The position numbers were made by a program, and so were the translations under genes. Positions 27,001 through 42,000 of a stretch of 64,000 nt of DNA are shown in pieces; position 1 is the first letter of the stretch, and each line of letters starts with the position of its first letter. The notes under the pieces were generated by a model that did no database searches, had not been told where the DNA came from, and saw only the letters and a list, made by a program, of their open reading frames with translations. The stretch comes from Paragonimus skrjabini miyazakii (taxonomy: Eukaryota; Platyhelminthes; Trematoda; Plagiorchiida; Troglotrematidae): assembly GCA_014338405.1 (NCBI GenBank), contig JTDE01021195.1:1-64000 (forward strand), read 5' to 3'.

Positions 27001-30000
27001 CACTTGGCTTAATAGCATTTCCAGCAGTGAAATCTTGTCTGTTATTCTGTGCCAATGAATTATCAACAGCAGCAGGAACTGCCTATTGGATTCGTCATCT
27101 ATTGCAAACATTCCTGATGAGAGCCCGCAAGTATAGAAGTTACGGTAAGATTCCAAGAGGTCATCAAGAACAAGTCACATCAATATATCACGGAAAGATA
27201 ACGGAGCCTCTTTGACTACATTTAGATAATTTGAATAATAACAGATATGATTTCGATTTGATGCCAACACATGAGCATCGTGTTCTGTCAGATGAAAAGT
27301 GAGTTTCGCCGTAACTGCGATTAGTTTGGATAAAAGGTAGGTTTGAATAAAAATTAGGCCATCAAGAGACTGGTATGCGGTTGATGAAATAGATCGCATA
27401 CACGGACACTGCCTACACGCATACCTTGCTTCAAAAGGGAAAAGGCTATCCAGTAAAGCAAAGTCGGAAAGAAACACTATGCTCGAGTTGCATTTCTGTT
27501 AGAGCTCGTCAGTAGTGCACATCCTTGCCACTAACTAGATTTGAACTTCGGCTGCTCTTTCATGAGGCAACCCTGTTTAACAGTGCGCGGTTGACCTAAC
27601 ACTAAGCACGAATAAAAATTTTCTTGTGCCTCATGAAGGTGTGGTTAGGCTTCACCTTCCGACCCTGTCGAGAGTATATACTACTGACGAGCTCTAACAG
27701 GAGCGAAAATCGAGTGTGGCATTCCTTTCGACAGGGTCTGGCCAGAAAATCTGTTGGAATGCGAGAAACGCGACCAAACGTTCGATCATGTTAACCAAAA
27801 CGTCCTAATCTACTTCCGACTATCTCCTGACCTGATAATTTCAAAACTAAAGGGAGTTGGTCGTCAGCTGTGTTCAAAGTGTGAATTCTTTAATACTGTA
27901 TTATTAGGAAGAGAATGCTCTTGTAAATCGAAATAGTTAGAGAAGCTTACTTGGTCATTTTTTCAAGGACTTACACGGTTACTCAAGTGGACGGGACAGT
28001 ATAAAATGGAACTAAAGTGTATTATCAAAACGGAGTTTCGAGTTTCTGAATGTGATGGTTTGGATTGTCACTGAATCGCTTTTAGCCTGATATCTGAGTG
28101 TTAAGTTAGTACGAAAAAACTGCTTCTACCTAGCTGACTGTTGAATTTGTGCGCATTTTCACACCGGATTATGTGAACCTCTTATTTGCGGTTTTGCTCA
28201 TGTAGTACATCTGAGGTATGGGGGGGACGATGGGTTTGCATTCGGATGCTAAGAGATAGTAACGTTGTGCATTACTAACTTGGGTGCGATAAGCTTAAGA
28301 AGTCAGTAAACCATTAGTTTGTAACAAAGGAAGTGGTATAGACATACGCTGGATGAAAGCAAATGGTAGGCTGAAATGATTAATGATCAGCGAGTGTTTT
28401 CAATATATGCCTAAACCGGTGGTGTTCATCCAGCATGCAGGTAGGAAGTTGATATACGGAACGATTGGCAAGACCGGGAGGACAGCTGGGCAATTTCGTA
28501 TAGTTTTACTACAACTTTCACAACTTCTGATTTTCTCAACAAACTAAGTCCGAAATGGATAGTGAATGTAGCAGAGTAGTTGTACGCTACTATCAGAAAC
28601 AAGCTTACTTGACAAAGAAACATTTGTAGTCACTATGGATGTAATAAAAGTAAACCAGTCTGGATCAAGATAGAAATTGAAATCGTATTTCCTTAATCAA
28701 CCTTAGGTAAAGTTTTCAGTCGGGGGATTGTATATAGCAGTAGGTTCAGTTGATTGTATGTGGATAGCAATAGGTTGTATCGCAATTGGGTAATAGTTAG
28801 ATACACTTGGATACAGTGCACACAGTTGAGGAGTCAATAGCTGAATATACATGACCCGGAAATCGAAGCTATTGATGCGATGAAGATCATAGATAGATCT
28901 AAATTATCTATTGATCCTGGAGGTACTAAGCTAAACTTTGTGGTCACTGGATTCACCATGTTTTTAGTACCAGCTGAGGAAAATCTTGCAATATACCCTA
29001 TGACATTTCTGAAATCTTGACTATCGACAACGGCACTTGTCAAATCATTGTGTAAATTGCCTACGCAACCTTTCCGTCATAACCAACAGTTAATTTATCC
29101 AACGACTTCAGCTTTAAGTAATGAGCTCAATTTTAAATCACTTCATCTGAAGAAGCTTCTGTTTTTGGCGTGTAACGTAGCCAATCTAATTTAACTATAT
29201 CATTTACTGCTCACGAATATTGAAATCCACTGAACTACTGGATAGTCTGTAGCCGACTTATATTCAAGAAGCTTAGTAAGGGTCTAGTTGAACTCTAAAT
29301 TAATTTGATCTTTGCCCAGTGATTCGCATCATACAAGTTAAGGTGCTGTAAGTAGTGTATATTTAATAATCGAAACTCATCACGAGCCTGCGACCGGTTT
29401 CGTAGTTTTGTCGTTCAGCAGGTATGCGTGCCATGAAAACTTGGGTCACACACTCTAGCTCAATAGCAGTAACTGTGCAAGTTGATAGCTAGAAGCGCAT
29501 TCACGAATTGTTTGCGTCCTTAATCGTAGATTTAGCGTAGTTCATGAATTAATGTAGGTGTAGAGGGCATTTACAGCAAGTACAGTCTCTTCCGAGATCC
29601 CAAACGGATTCGCTGAGCTTGAGATGAATGACACAAACAACTAACAAAATGAGTTAATAACTATAGTCTAAAACTTGTTTTGTCTTTCCATTGCCCTACT
29701 AAGCAACAACAATAACAGCTTAATGGGCACACAAAGTCATATTTTATGGAGTTCGAAAAACTGTTAAAAGGTCCAGTATTGTTCCCCTCGCATACAATGA
29801 CTTCGTCATTACCTTGGTTCAAGCCTACAATACGTATGTTACGTGGAAAACTTTTATGAGTTAACTGGAACTAATATGTTTATTCAACGAAAAACTTGAA
29901 TTTTCTGGGTTGTGAATGTAGTTAAATGAACGAATTGTGCGTCATCGCTGATTTTTCTGGTGTTGTAGCGTTGTTCACGTGCACTGACTCGCTATCAAAT

Positions 30001-33000
30001 TTAGAGAGTTCATTCTGTGAAATATAATCACTTCGAACTAGAACAGGTCTAAACTGTTAGTAATTCAATCTGACCAAGGACTGGGATTGGTGAAATGTCA
30101 ATATGTACACACTATGTGTGTCTTGTTTCACGTATTTTGACAGTAAAATCGATCCTTTAAATCTTATTGGTATTCACCTCTTACTGAATTCACTAATGAT
30201 CACCCGTTGTTTATTTGGCCGGTAGCCGGATAAACCGCTTAGACATATTATCCGTTTACTAGAACACACATTGATCCAATGACCGGACTTTTGATAGAAA
30301 GAAAAACACTCGCACAATAATGTGAGTGGCCTTGAAGCGGTTCATACTGTAATTGCCGGTAGTAGACAAAGTCAAACAAACGTAGTGCACCACATAGAAT
30401 TAAACATAATTCAACGACACTTTTGTGAACACGACTAGTTGTCAATAGTTTCTGAGTTGAATGATTTGAAATACTTTAGTTATTTTAAACAGCTTTGAAA
30501 CAAAAAGCATTCTAATGCACCATCCAAGGTACTACTGGTTACCGTTATCGCTCTTGGAAAGCTAAATGAAGAAATAATTTTGTGTGTTAACAATCACAGT
30601 TTGTCTGATACTTCTGATGAATACGTGTATAGTCAAGGTGATTTTCGTCGCGATCAGCCATTGCTCTTTGACAAGTTCTTTGCCACAATATGTTTCTAAG
30701 CAATAAGTGACAAGCAAGCTGATTAATTAGTCCTTCGCCAGAGATTACGTTTATTAAGAGCCAATCATTTATATGTAATTGTAACTGCCATGCTGAGATG
30801 AGAGGTTTCGACTAGCCAGATTTGTGGAAGGTATAGTATTATTTTATAGTATCTGCAAAACATTTGTTGAATACAGAAGCAATGATCTAGAGTAAGCTAA
30901 GTTCAGTAGTTAACAATCCAATTTCTTTAGTCAAAGTTTGTAAAAGTGTAGTCTGTTTCGTCCACATTTGGACGGATCAGATCAGACGAATTTAAAATGA
31001 AATCCGGAAGACCACACCACCCGACCGTAAGACCTAGGCCTGACAAAATTCGTCCCTTTTGCTTCTATCAAGTCAGCTGTTGTGGCTTTTATGATACAAC
31101 AGTGGTCGGATAGACATAAATCACCTCACTGCCAGTGCGTACAGATATTATTTTGAGCTTGATTTTTACATACACTTGCTACGTGAATGAAGGAACAGCA
31201 GAGGGCCAAAGTGATACGGGGTTGAAGTATGTGAATAAAATGTAGGAATATGGCCGAGAGAGAACGGTCTGATAAAATGTGCTCACTGTACCGTCCAGTT
31301 CATGGAGGAAACAAGTGAGCACATCAGACGAATGCGTAAGAAGATTTTTTAAGTTTAACAGACAAAGATTCGGTGGTTGAGAAAGTGAAAAACAAGACAA
31401 AGACATTGGTATTCCATAAAGTAAATTAGAGAAAGAGGAGAGGGAGAGTAGTGAGGTGTTTATGGAGGGGAATTGGAAGGACAGCAGACTCGTCCATCGT
31501 TTGCACACAACAGACAGACCGCCTTACAAACAATGATAAGCAGCAGATCAAACGATTAACAGAAATCTTTCAGGCACGTGGTTTTTAATCGGCATTAATC
31601 GGACGAACTGTGAACAAATAAGTTGTTTTACGAACTTGTGAACACTGTAAACAATTTCTTCTACCGCGTCGCTGACTAAATCTAAATGGTTATCACGATT
31701 AGACGTTATGTTCTACAGCCTAATCTGGAAGATCATTGGAGCGTTGCAAGTGAAATTAACATAAGTGGAGAGATGCTTGTGCTGTCATAAAGTATGTGTA
31801 AGCCTTCACATATTTATGCAAATTCCGCTTAAAGGCACCTGATGTGCTGGCGAAGGAGCGGGACATTTGCCGAAACGAGCTCATTTTTGTTGCCTATAGT
31901 CATAAGTGTAAAACACTGATCACTCCAAACTGTTCCCCACTCTGAATCACGATTTTATTGACACTACATACAAGGTAGCCGGTTTGCCGGAAACTTAGTT
32001 TTAGCGTCCATATCATCCACCCTTTAGTAAAACTTTCGTGTTTTATTATCAAACTAGTATGTTTATCTATCAAGTAGGTAATGAGCAATACCCTTCAGAT
32101 ACATATCAGAATAATTATGCCACCAGAGGACAGGCTGTCTCGCCTCCTGTGAATAGAAACAAAACCGGCCTAATATCATTGACACAGTAGAAATTAGGGT
32201 CTCATTTAAAAAAATGCCCGCACGCATAAAACCTTTCATTTTGGTGTTCATGATGTTGGTTATTTATTCCACGTATTCCATAATTGGTAGCTTGTAGAAA
32301 TCGGCTAACTCAGTGGGATTTGGTACGTTTGTAAATGGTTGCGATTAGAGTATGTCATTTTACTAGTGGTCTGTTTTTACAAACCCATTGACGAATAAAT
32401 TGGAACAAATTAAAGTTCAATCCTGCAACTTGCTACTAGGTTATCAGAAAATGGAAAGATTGATTACAAGAAAGTTAAAGATGGACAATCATCTAAGTAG
32501 ATGGAATGAACTTTGCCCAAGATTCAGCAATTGCGAACCTTATCTAAGAATTGTTTGCCTAGAAATTATGCCCGACAAACAATAACAGACAGTGGTTAGG
32601 GTGACTGATTCTCTGTAGACCGGAGCACTACAGGTTGTGCAAGTTCTTCAATTCCGTGAAACCATTTTGAACATCTTTGGATAATAATTGTGTACAATAC
32701 AACCAGTTTGCATCTCGACCTCCACCGAACGTTGTCCCGACAAGTAGGAACATGTGTAATATATGTGATGCTGTTGTTGATGATATGAACAGTGTACCTA
32801 AGTCGTGTGGATGGAGTAAAGACGGCATATTGTGATCCACACGGAAATATTTGACTTTATAGCACACTTTACTCGAGCTGTTGTCTAAGGTGGTAGAGGC
32901 TGTATAGAATGAGATACGGAAGAACCGTAATGGTAAACTCCTGAGTCTAAGTTACCACATTAAAAGTCAGAAATATCATCAAAAACTGAGAACCAACTTG

Positions 33001-36000
33001 CTGCCGATCAAAACTGTCATGGACAATGTTGGGTTACGAAAAAAGAAGGTAATTCCTAACCGGTCAAACATGAATGATGCTATCACGACAGAGATACTAG
33101 AATACATGTCATTTTTCCAGTCAACGTGTTCACCAGATCTTAGTGAACACATGCGGACATGTGTTTAGAGCATAATTTCATTCAACTTAAAAAGCTATTG
33201 AACTCTGCGTTAAACTATTTTTGTATCAATGCTGAGCAATGGATTGAACGCGGTTATTTACCGGTTGATTGAAAGTAAGGCACAGTGGTGGTTGTCGTCT
33301 CGAAAGTGTATGGAAATTCGGAGAGTAGTGAATATCCATCTTGCGAGGGACTTTTTATTTAAACCTGATACAGCTATTAGCCTTGTCACTGGTTCCATTT
33401 CTGTTAAAATGTCAAACCTTGAAGACATGATCAGTTTGTGTCAGTCGATGCTATCCCGTTGAGTTGTAGTTGTACTTTTGGTTATTTATCTGAACGTTTA
33501 TAAGAAATTCGTCCGCTGATTTATTCTGTTCTTTGCAAAGTCATTAATTAATTCTGCTGAAAATCTTGACGAAAGATTTTCCACAACCTAACTGATCCGT
33601 GACCTAGAGCATACAACATATACTTTGTGACAAGAAACCAACAGATGAAATTAGCATTTGTGGATCTGATGCAGTCAGTTTGCATTAGAACACTGCTCTT
33701 AACGAACTGTACTTTTTCAAAATGAACAAATGACTGTTAGGAGATCGTCTTCTGTACTTCTTGCCAAAGTGTGCAGAACAGTATGCAGATTGTGTTGAAC
33801 CATTTTCAGATTTTTTAAAGAATGTGACAAAATTAGAAAAAGACGCAACGAATATTCCTTTTTCTTAAATTCTAAATTTATCAGTGTGATTTTTCAGGCA
33901 ACCAAAATTTAAATCAGCCATACTGAAAAATACAAGAGTTCACTACCTTCAGTTGGAACTAGCATTTTTGCCTTATATGAAATATGCTTATGCTTACTGG
34001 TATAGTGCCATATAGAAAATCACAGATTTCTGTCATTCATATGTTTATAGGTATATCAGTTCCATTCATTATATGCTTGGTTTCGATGACTTTTCTGACA
34101 CAGCTTAACTTAAGTAAATCTGCAACCAGAAATATATGAAAAATTCTTCGCCTGAAGGTAGATACTCTTAACATCCTACATGGGGTGTCCGATTAGTTGA
34201 ATGAGCCTACCACCAATCATATTGAAACAAATAAGCCAAACTACCTGGAAAGTTTCATTCGCGCGTTTTTTCATTACTTATGCCGAGAACTTTTGTTTGT
34301 GAACCGATCATGAAGTTGACTGTAACTTTTGAGTTGCAATAGATAACATTGGCTGATGAGTCCGTAGATTACACTCATTTTTGTACATGCTGCCACTCAC
34401 TTCAGATATTCAAAAATCGTTGTCCAACTCATGAAAACCAACATTCAGGGAAGAAAACCGCTTTTAGTCAATTCTCCCCCTAGGCTAGTACAATTACGTC
34501 AGACTTAAGGATAACCGAGGAGCTATTATTCATGAGGTAGTAAGGAGACGAAGTAATTGGATCAATGATAAGTACGACTTCACCGGATTCAACAGCACAA
34601 ACGAGCTTAGTCTAAAACAGTCAGTGCTAGTCGGTTTGGGTCAGTGTTAGATGGACTAGAAATGATCATTTATTTGGCGGTTTCACACGGCTATGACTAT
34701 CCCACCTCTGAACGAATTATTTTTGTATATGTCATGTTAGTGTTTCGTCGAACTTTGTGGACCACAATAGTATGCACAGGACACTTAGTTGGTATATCCA
34801 TGGGCCATGTGTTAGGCTGAACACAAGGACTTTCCACAAATTGTATCCTCTCAGCCAAACCCAGCTGGATGCCTTAAAAACGTAAAACGTATTCAGAGTA
34901 GTTGAGAATTCATGTGGCAATTTCAAGAAACATAATTACATGTATGGGTGAGTGTCGTGTATGCATTAGATAAGACGAAAAACTTCGACCAGACTACCGT
35001 AGTCGGTAAACTTTCACTACATGACAATAGATGTGTAGGTGCATTAATGCACTCGCTAAAGCTATGTAAGCCCAGCCAACGTCAAAACCGTTCTGAGTCC
35101 ATAGCGCAGCAGCGCAGCTCAACTGGTGGCCTATCTGTCATATTTGGACCTCCCTTCCTTTAACTTAACACATGTACCATAGATATATATGGAGACAACG
35201 TTTTGATACAGTCTCGTCAAAATTATGACGTCACTGGAACTGCAGCGGTTTGATCAGTCATGGCGTGGGTGGTAGGTCATGGCAACCGCAAAACCTGAAC
35301 AAACGCTTCATTGTGTACAAGGGTGGGTTATTCAGCCGGATTCTGATCGCCTCAGCATTGGCCAAAATTCGACATCTCACGGATTTTGGTTGACCGCCCT
35401 TGACTCGGTAAATCAGACTGAAAGATGAGGCCGAGTTGATGGTATGGTGCGAATCGACAAGACGTGCTACATTTGCGCTGGTCATTGTCTTGGTGACTTC
35501 GCTAGTGATCCAGGCTGAATGATGCTCACGGATACGTTCAGATGAGCATCTGGTCGTGCGACCCCCTAACTAGTGTGCGGGTTATTGGTAGGCTGTGTGG
35601 TCAGGCTGTGCTTGTCACATTAATTGGTTTGCGATTCAAATGGAAGATTAATTTATGCACACTGGTGCTTATAGTAGTGTTTTTTGAACAAGGTTTTCCA
35701 TGTGCCTTCGAAACCCTTAGACCACACTAACCAGAAGGAGTGAGTGACGTCACTGTCTATGTTTTAGAAGATTGCAATGAAGTTCTTTATTCCTAGTCAC
35801 AGTTAGTGACGTAAGACCAGTGAAGCAAAATACAAACAAGAAATTCAGCTTGTGTAGTTCTCAAATGGATCATTTGCCCCTTAACTGGATAAATGAGTAC
35901 ACTGTGTGACACTCCCCCGAACTCCTGCACAAATGAGATCAAACACTTCAGGTTTATTAGCATACCAGTACTTTAGAGACATAACACATGGTAGACCGCC

Positions 36001-39000
36001 CACAGTAAAGCTGACTGGACGTCTTTTAGAAATTTCTCTAAGGGTTGATAGATCCTGCTGAATTTTTTCAATGTGACGGCGAGTGTTAGCAAACAGCTTT
36101 CCTTGGAAGTAATTTCCAGCACATAACACAACCATCACTGGCCCAAAGCATGATACTTGTGAACTGTTCTGATGAGACCCCACACAAATTTGATTTTCAG
36201 TTAAGCGAGACTTTTGAAACAATTTATTCTGAGAATAACTGCTCGACTCGAGATTTTGCTGTTGTTAAACTTCGGCAATATGGGGGATTTCCTTGTAGAC
36301 TTATGTTGTCAGGGAGTTCAATCAAAGTAACCTATGAGTAACATCGGGTTTTTCGAAAACATTTTTCATTACGTCTAGCTGTTATGCACCAATAATTCAG
36401 GCAAATATCAGGCCCTTTTTTGCAGCACGCTTCAGTAGCTTCGATTTAGTAAACATCACCTTACTGAAGGATCAGATGTCCATAAATTGTCTATTACAAA
36501 TACACGGTCCAAAATCATATGTCCATATTCATATTGCGTTAAGCAACTGTCTGTATTTAGCGGCCCATTGAGGAGGTTTGAGCTAAGTCCGTACAACTGG
36601 AAAATTGATTAGATACTGGCAATTATTCATTGAGTATACCTTGTTTCTAGATAGCAAGAAGAATACCTGAGTTGATGGTCAAAGTCATTAAACATGAAGT
36701 GTCATATTTCAAGTACTTTAAGTGATCGACATCGCTAATGGTGTTAGCTGGTTTGGATAGATGTTTCCGTTAATTTACTTCGTTCGGAATAACCTCTTTT
36801 GCTGTCTCAAAACATCAAAAATAGCCGCTTTATCCACAACTGTTTAATCAATGTGCTGGTCCGTCTATTCAAAGCTTGCTATCAATTTACGTACAGTTTG
36901 TCAGGTGATTGATCTCTAGCTTTGATTGAAGTATCTAGTTATTGTTGTAGTCCATTAATTATCCGTGGAGCTGCTCACCAGCACACTTGATTTAGACTAT
37001 CATTTCTACATCCACTGTTTATATAGCAATATTTTAACTCAATCTTGTTGTTGCTCCATGCTCCACTAATCAGCTTGACTTTGCCATATTTATCAAACGG
37101 CAGTGCGTCACAATTATAACAAACAGCTTCCAACACTAGAAACAAAGTTATACAGGTTTTCGATCCAGACCATTGCGGTCAGCCGAAGTGACAGCAATCT
37201 AGTTACATCAAATGCTTATCTTAGACTCACTCACCTGTGTGGGTACGCAAAGCGCTGTCCACAAGTTCACGTATATTTACATTTCGCAACTTTTCAGTCT
37301 TTAACTTATTTCGTTATCACCTTAATAATTTAGACCTATATGACAACGTTGTATATTTCTGATTTTCACACACGTTTAAAATGCTCACTTAATTTACAAT
37401 AACTATCTGAACCTTCGAAATGTTTTACAGCTCACTGCTCAAAACGGCGACGATCATGTCGATCTGATGAATTCCGTACGAAAACATGTCGATGTGAAAC
37501 AGCAGAATGTAAGTATGCTGGTATAACGTGTTTACAGCAAAAAACATTCATTTGATTGTAGTTTGTGCAATAAGATAGAGATTTCAATATGCCCACTTTG
37601 AAAAAACTCATTTTGAGAGAGATTAGCTTAAAAGTCTATCTGTATGCAAACGTTGCATCTAATTATAAATAAGGTTTTAACTTTTTCTCTGACTACTTAT
37701 CAGCAAAATGTCAGCGACAGCGCTCAGCTGTGTTAACAATGAACATCGGAAAGTGCTGACACAAAATTGAAACGGAAAAACACATTTTTGCTCCGATCAG
37801 ACAGTAGCCAATACAATTGTATTGTAAATTTTCTACAAGGTTTTTTGTTGATTTATACATTAAAACTGTCTGTCTCTCCAGGTACTACTCCAGAATTGAG
37901 TGGTACTTTCAAATATGGGCAGACTGTAACTATAAAAATACTTCCAGTATACTATCTTGTCCTATTTGTATTGTTGTATTAGAGAATGCCGCTATGGGAT
38001 TTCATCTTTTTTCGATGATGAGTCTGCTAATGGATGACTCAATGTGTACAGCATTTTTTGAGTGTGCACATTCTTACTGCATTAGAAATTTATTTAATTT
38101 GACTGACCTTCTCGGATAAGGAATTTTCAGAAACCCTGTCATTCTTCTAGTGGATAACCAATAAACACATTTTCCTTTGAGACATACAAGCCTATGTGTT
38201 TGCTTCAAGGTGTAAGAGGGACATAGAGCTAAACCTATTGAGGAATACTTGAAGATGGACGGTCCAACGGATTCTTCCTGGGAGACTTGTTATCACCTGC
38301 GCATTGTTTGCTGTGGTCGCACAAGTTGCATACAAGGTTCAATTATTTATTATGAGCCACCCAGGTCTTCTTCGGCTTCGGAGACTATTCTACGGTGTTA
38401 CTGTAGTGGCGATCAGTACAATTCTTATTCGTGTATTTGTTCAATAGTCCTCCTTCTGTAGGTTTTTAACCGCTTCTCCAGAGCCCCAAAATACTTGGCT
38501 AGTCATTGATTAAAGTTAAAAAGTCTAATAGACAGCGATTGCTTTTGGTGGTCTGTTAGGCTAAGTTGGAAATTCGAACTTAACATTAACACTGTTTGCA
38601 ACGGTGTACATTAGAAAACACCCTTGGCTCATAGAAGACAGAAAAGGAATAAAAATTACTTTCTTGCTTATTCAGCAATACAAAACACAGAATAGAAAGA
38701 TTAATAAGTTTTACCTCCTGCAACAGTTGACAAAGAGGTCAGAATTTCCTTTATCACGTATCAAAATTGCAGAAAAATTTTCAAGGGTTAGTTTTGTTCG
38801 GCAAGCTCACCGTGTCATCTAATCAAGGTTATTGACCCGAAAAGGAAAAAAATTCAAATTCATAAGTGCTTACGCGTTGATCTTGTAATCTGGTCTTAGA
38901 ATCAAAACTGTTTATACCTTAAACGCTAAGCTAGGCGAGAAACTCAACATCAATAGCTGAGAGCTTGTCCGTCACTAGGGTTATCTGAGGATGGATTTGG

Positions 39001-42000
39001 GGAGGCATATTAATCATAATGCCAGTGAAGTTGTGTATTGAGTTCTCACCAGTTTTGATGAGTTGTTTCGGTTGGACTAATCTTGAAACAGCCGTGGCTA
39101 ACCCACGAGTTCAAATTGTTCTCGAGCAGCATTGTGACACTATATAAACAAAACGAAATAAATTACTTCCTATGTGGTGATTGATGTCAGTCGGGTAGGC
39201 GATTACAATGCATCCACAAAAAACCCTTTGAGGAAAATGTATGCGTTAAACCGTGACAGATTCCCTGTCATTGGAAGGCACGTTTTGAGATTGGTTTCGC
39301 AATCGTTTTGTACAGATTCACTTGTAGTTGATTCGGTCAGTTTGATGTCGTTGAATGTCTTAATTGTAACGTAAACAAATTAGTAGTGTTCTGAACAGTG
39401 GCGGTTCTTGAGGTGCACAGACACCGGAGTCAGTCAACTTATCAAACAACATCCTAATAACCTATAAAAGCAAAAAAATATATGCATGTACCTGTTGTTA
39501 CTCATATTTTCATATCTGAGACTTGCGGTGAGATGGTGTGGTCAAGCCTATTGTGTAAATGAATTGGTGGGTACCAGGATTCTAGCCCAATAGCCGGAAC
39601 TGCATCACTTCAGGCTTAAACAGCCTGAGAGTACTCAATAGTTAACCCGTGGTGTGATATGTTCTATCGCTGTGTACAAACTGAAAACTTCATTAGCGAT
39701 AAGGAAACTCGAATACAAAATGGGTTTGGTGTAAAGGATTTCATCCATTACAAGTAACTCATCTCATAGAAATGTTGGTGCCAGACTACGTACCAGCAAG
39801 AAATATATCTTAACTTAGTCAGCCCAAACATACTCCGTGATCTTTTCTAGTACACTGCAGGCTTCAGAACGTATCAAGTGACTCTTTTACACAAAGCAAA
39901 AGCAAAGAACATACGAAACGCGTCTTCGTTAGTAAGGCAACCTGGTACCAATAACAAAATGTTGACCTTATTGTGTTCTTGCAAACTGGAAACTCTTCAC
40001 TTTTCGGTTATCTAATATACCTACGTATCTTCCTTTTTTTGAGATCGACAGATGAAACTAAATCATCAACACGGTTTCACTTAACTGTGAATGGATTGCA
40101 TTCAAATTACGCCACAATTATCTACCCTTTTGCTAGGGGTACTAGTTAATCTGATTGCCCACTCGCACTCACACAACAGGTCAGCCGAAGACACGGATTT
40201 AATGCTGGTTTGTTTGAAATCAGCGGTCCGTAATGATGGTCTTTCCACGGTGCATCCAGTTAACGCAAAAATAGCGAATTGGAGTTGGGAAACTCTGATC
40301 ACTAATTAGCTCTTATAACTTTACGGTAATAGAGATAGTATGATCAAACCCTTATATTATGACTCACTATTAACAGTCAAATATACACCCTGCAATAAAA
40401 ATTACGGTTAACTCGTCTCCCATCAACATGTTCCCTATGATCACACCAACGTCAAACTTTTCACAGAAAACGTACATATCATTAGGGAGAACGGCCCGCT
40501 TGACTTCGTTTGATAAATTTTCACAGAAAAGAAGTGCATGAGAAATGGGGGAAGATGGCCTTGATAAAATTTAGTGCCCACCATATGTGGGTTTTTTCTG
40601 TAAAAGTGGTGTGTGAATTTATTTTACCCTTTCGTTTCAGCACTGATAAATTTATTGAACACACATCCGACGACAGACCGTAATATATTGCAACCTGACT
40701 TTCCTTCAGCATAGCACCAAAGTTGATGCTATATCAGCCACTAAGCTGTACACCTTTTCATTTGGGTGTATTACCTTCAACTGGTCATCTAAAAATTGTA
40801 GACTGATTAGTAAAAAACATTAATCTAACCAGTGAACACATCCTCAGAATATACGACGTATGAATTGGAGTGTTGGTTTGCTAGAAAATTGCAGTCTTTT
40901 GCTTAATTGAAGTAATGAGAAGCATCTGAGCATACGTGGTAATCGCACAATCTGATATAATCGGTTCATACGCCAACCAAGCTGCAAAGGTCCCCCATAC
41001 GATCAACTGGTGCGTGTCATCAGTTCGATAACCAAAGCATACCCTCTGCATTCGAAGTTCACGCCAATAATGTCACAATGCACCGGGTTCAGTTAGTTAA
41101 TTTTGTTAACACTAATTCAAAAGAAGTCCTACTGAGGAATGTAATAATCTTGACGTTCAATCTATCACGAGTAACGCCGTATTGATTGTTGATTCAGTGA
41201 AATGGATTAATTTTTTTCTAGTAATAATGACTGAATTTCGGGGATTTATATTTTCTAAAATTTTAGCAGTATGGCTTTGATTGTCACCTGTAGTATAGAT
41301 CTTGTGATAGTACTGTGTTTAGGTGACCAGCAAATTCATGAAACACGTTTCACTAAGTAGAAAATCCTTTAGTGTGTCTCACACTCTTAAAATACCTCGC
41401 GTAGCCCTTTCTCATTGACTCCACTATGATCTTGAGTGCATATGTAGAGTATATAAGAGCATAGCTAGACCTATGACGTTCTCCGTTAGTTTCACTTGTA
41501 CACTGCCACATCGACTGAATGAGTGGAATCTCCCACTTCCAAAACTCGATGACTTCACGTTGTCATGGCTTAATGCAAATATAATACAGGAAAAATGAGC
41601 CGGTAGTCACGTGATGCTTGATTATATGATAACAGTTCCAATCCCAGATACTAGCATTTCGGTCGGACAAAAGCATTGTCAACTGGGTGATGTCATGTAT
41701 AAAGTTCTATAGAATCTTAAAATCAACATGATCGGCTAACCGTGAGTTCAACATATTAGCCTGAGGACAACGTAACAGTTCGGGTGGCTGTGTAATTATA
41801 TATTGGCTTTTTTCCTATTCTAGGGTACAGCTCTTCTCCTATGCAGAATTGTTAAACGAACATTCACTTCGTTGCGTTCTAACAGGTGATGTCTGAATTT
41901 TTGTGAAAATGATTACTATCGGCTTGGTATTAAGAAAGATATCGCCAAAATGGAATGATCATTTAAAATTTTCGCACAATGTAGTTACATTTTCAACGAC

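Larger units (their letters stand above)
23315..37430 (+). other. Intron 5 (14.1 kb)
   Basis: Donor GATG/GTAAGA, acceptor TGTTTTACAG. It contains the TSD-flanked insertion (25.96-26.48 kb), a foldback repeat (27.4-27.84 kb), a weak hammerhead-like motif (31.85 kb) and a Penelope-like GIY-YIG fossil (35.26-35.56 kb). The rest is unassigned, and hidden small exons cannot be ruled out. Confidence 0.75.

Noticed and set aside
26892..27215. 107-codon plus frame with a hydrophobic stretch
   Set aside because: No homology pattern recognised, no splice or promoter context, and antisense frames are equally open.
35881..36222. 113-codon minus frame
   Set aside because: No domain recognised. It could belong to the neighbouring Penelope fossil, but no RT motif is visible, so it is not called as a gene.
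37705..37760. Possible exon after CTTATCAG with Cys codons
   Set aside because: The frame reaches a stop after about 17 codons with no good donor.
37882..37925. Possible exon after a strong acceptor (TGTCTGTCTCTCCAG)
   Set aside because: With a phase-1 entry it can end only in phase 0 at GTAACT, which does not fit exon 7, and it carries no ShKT or astacin motif.
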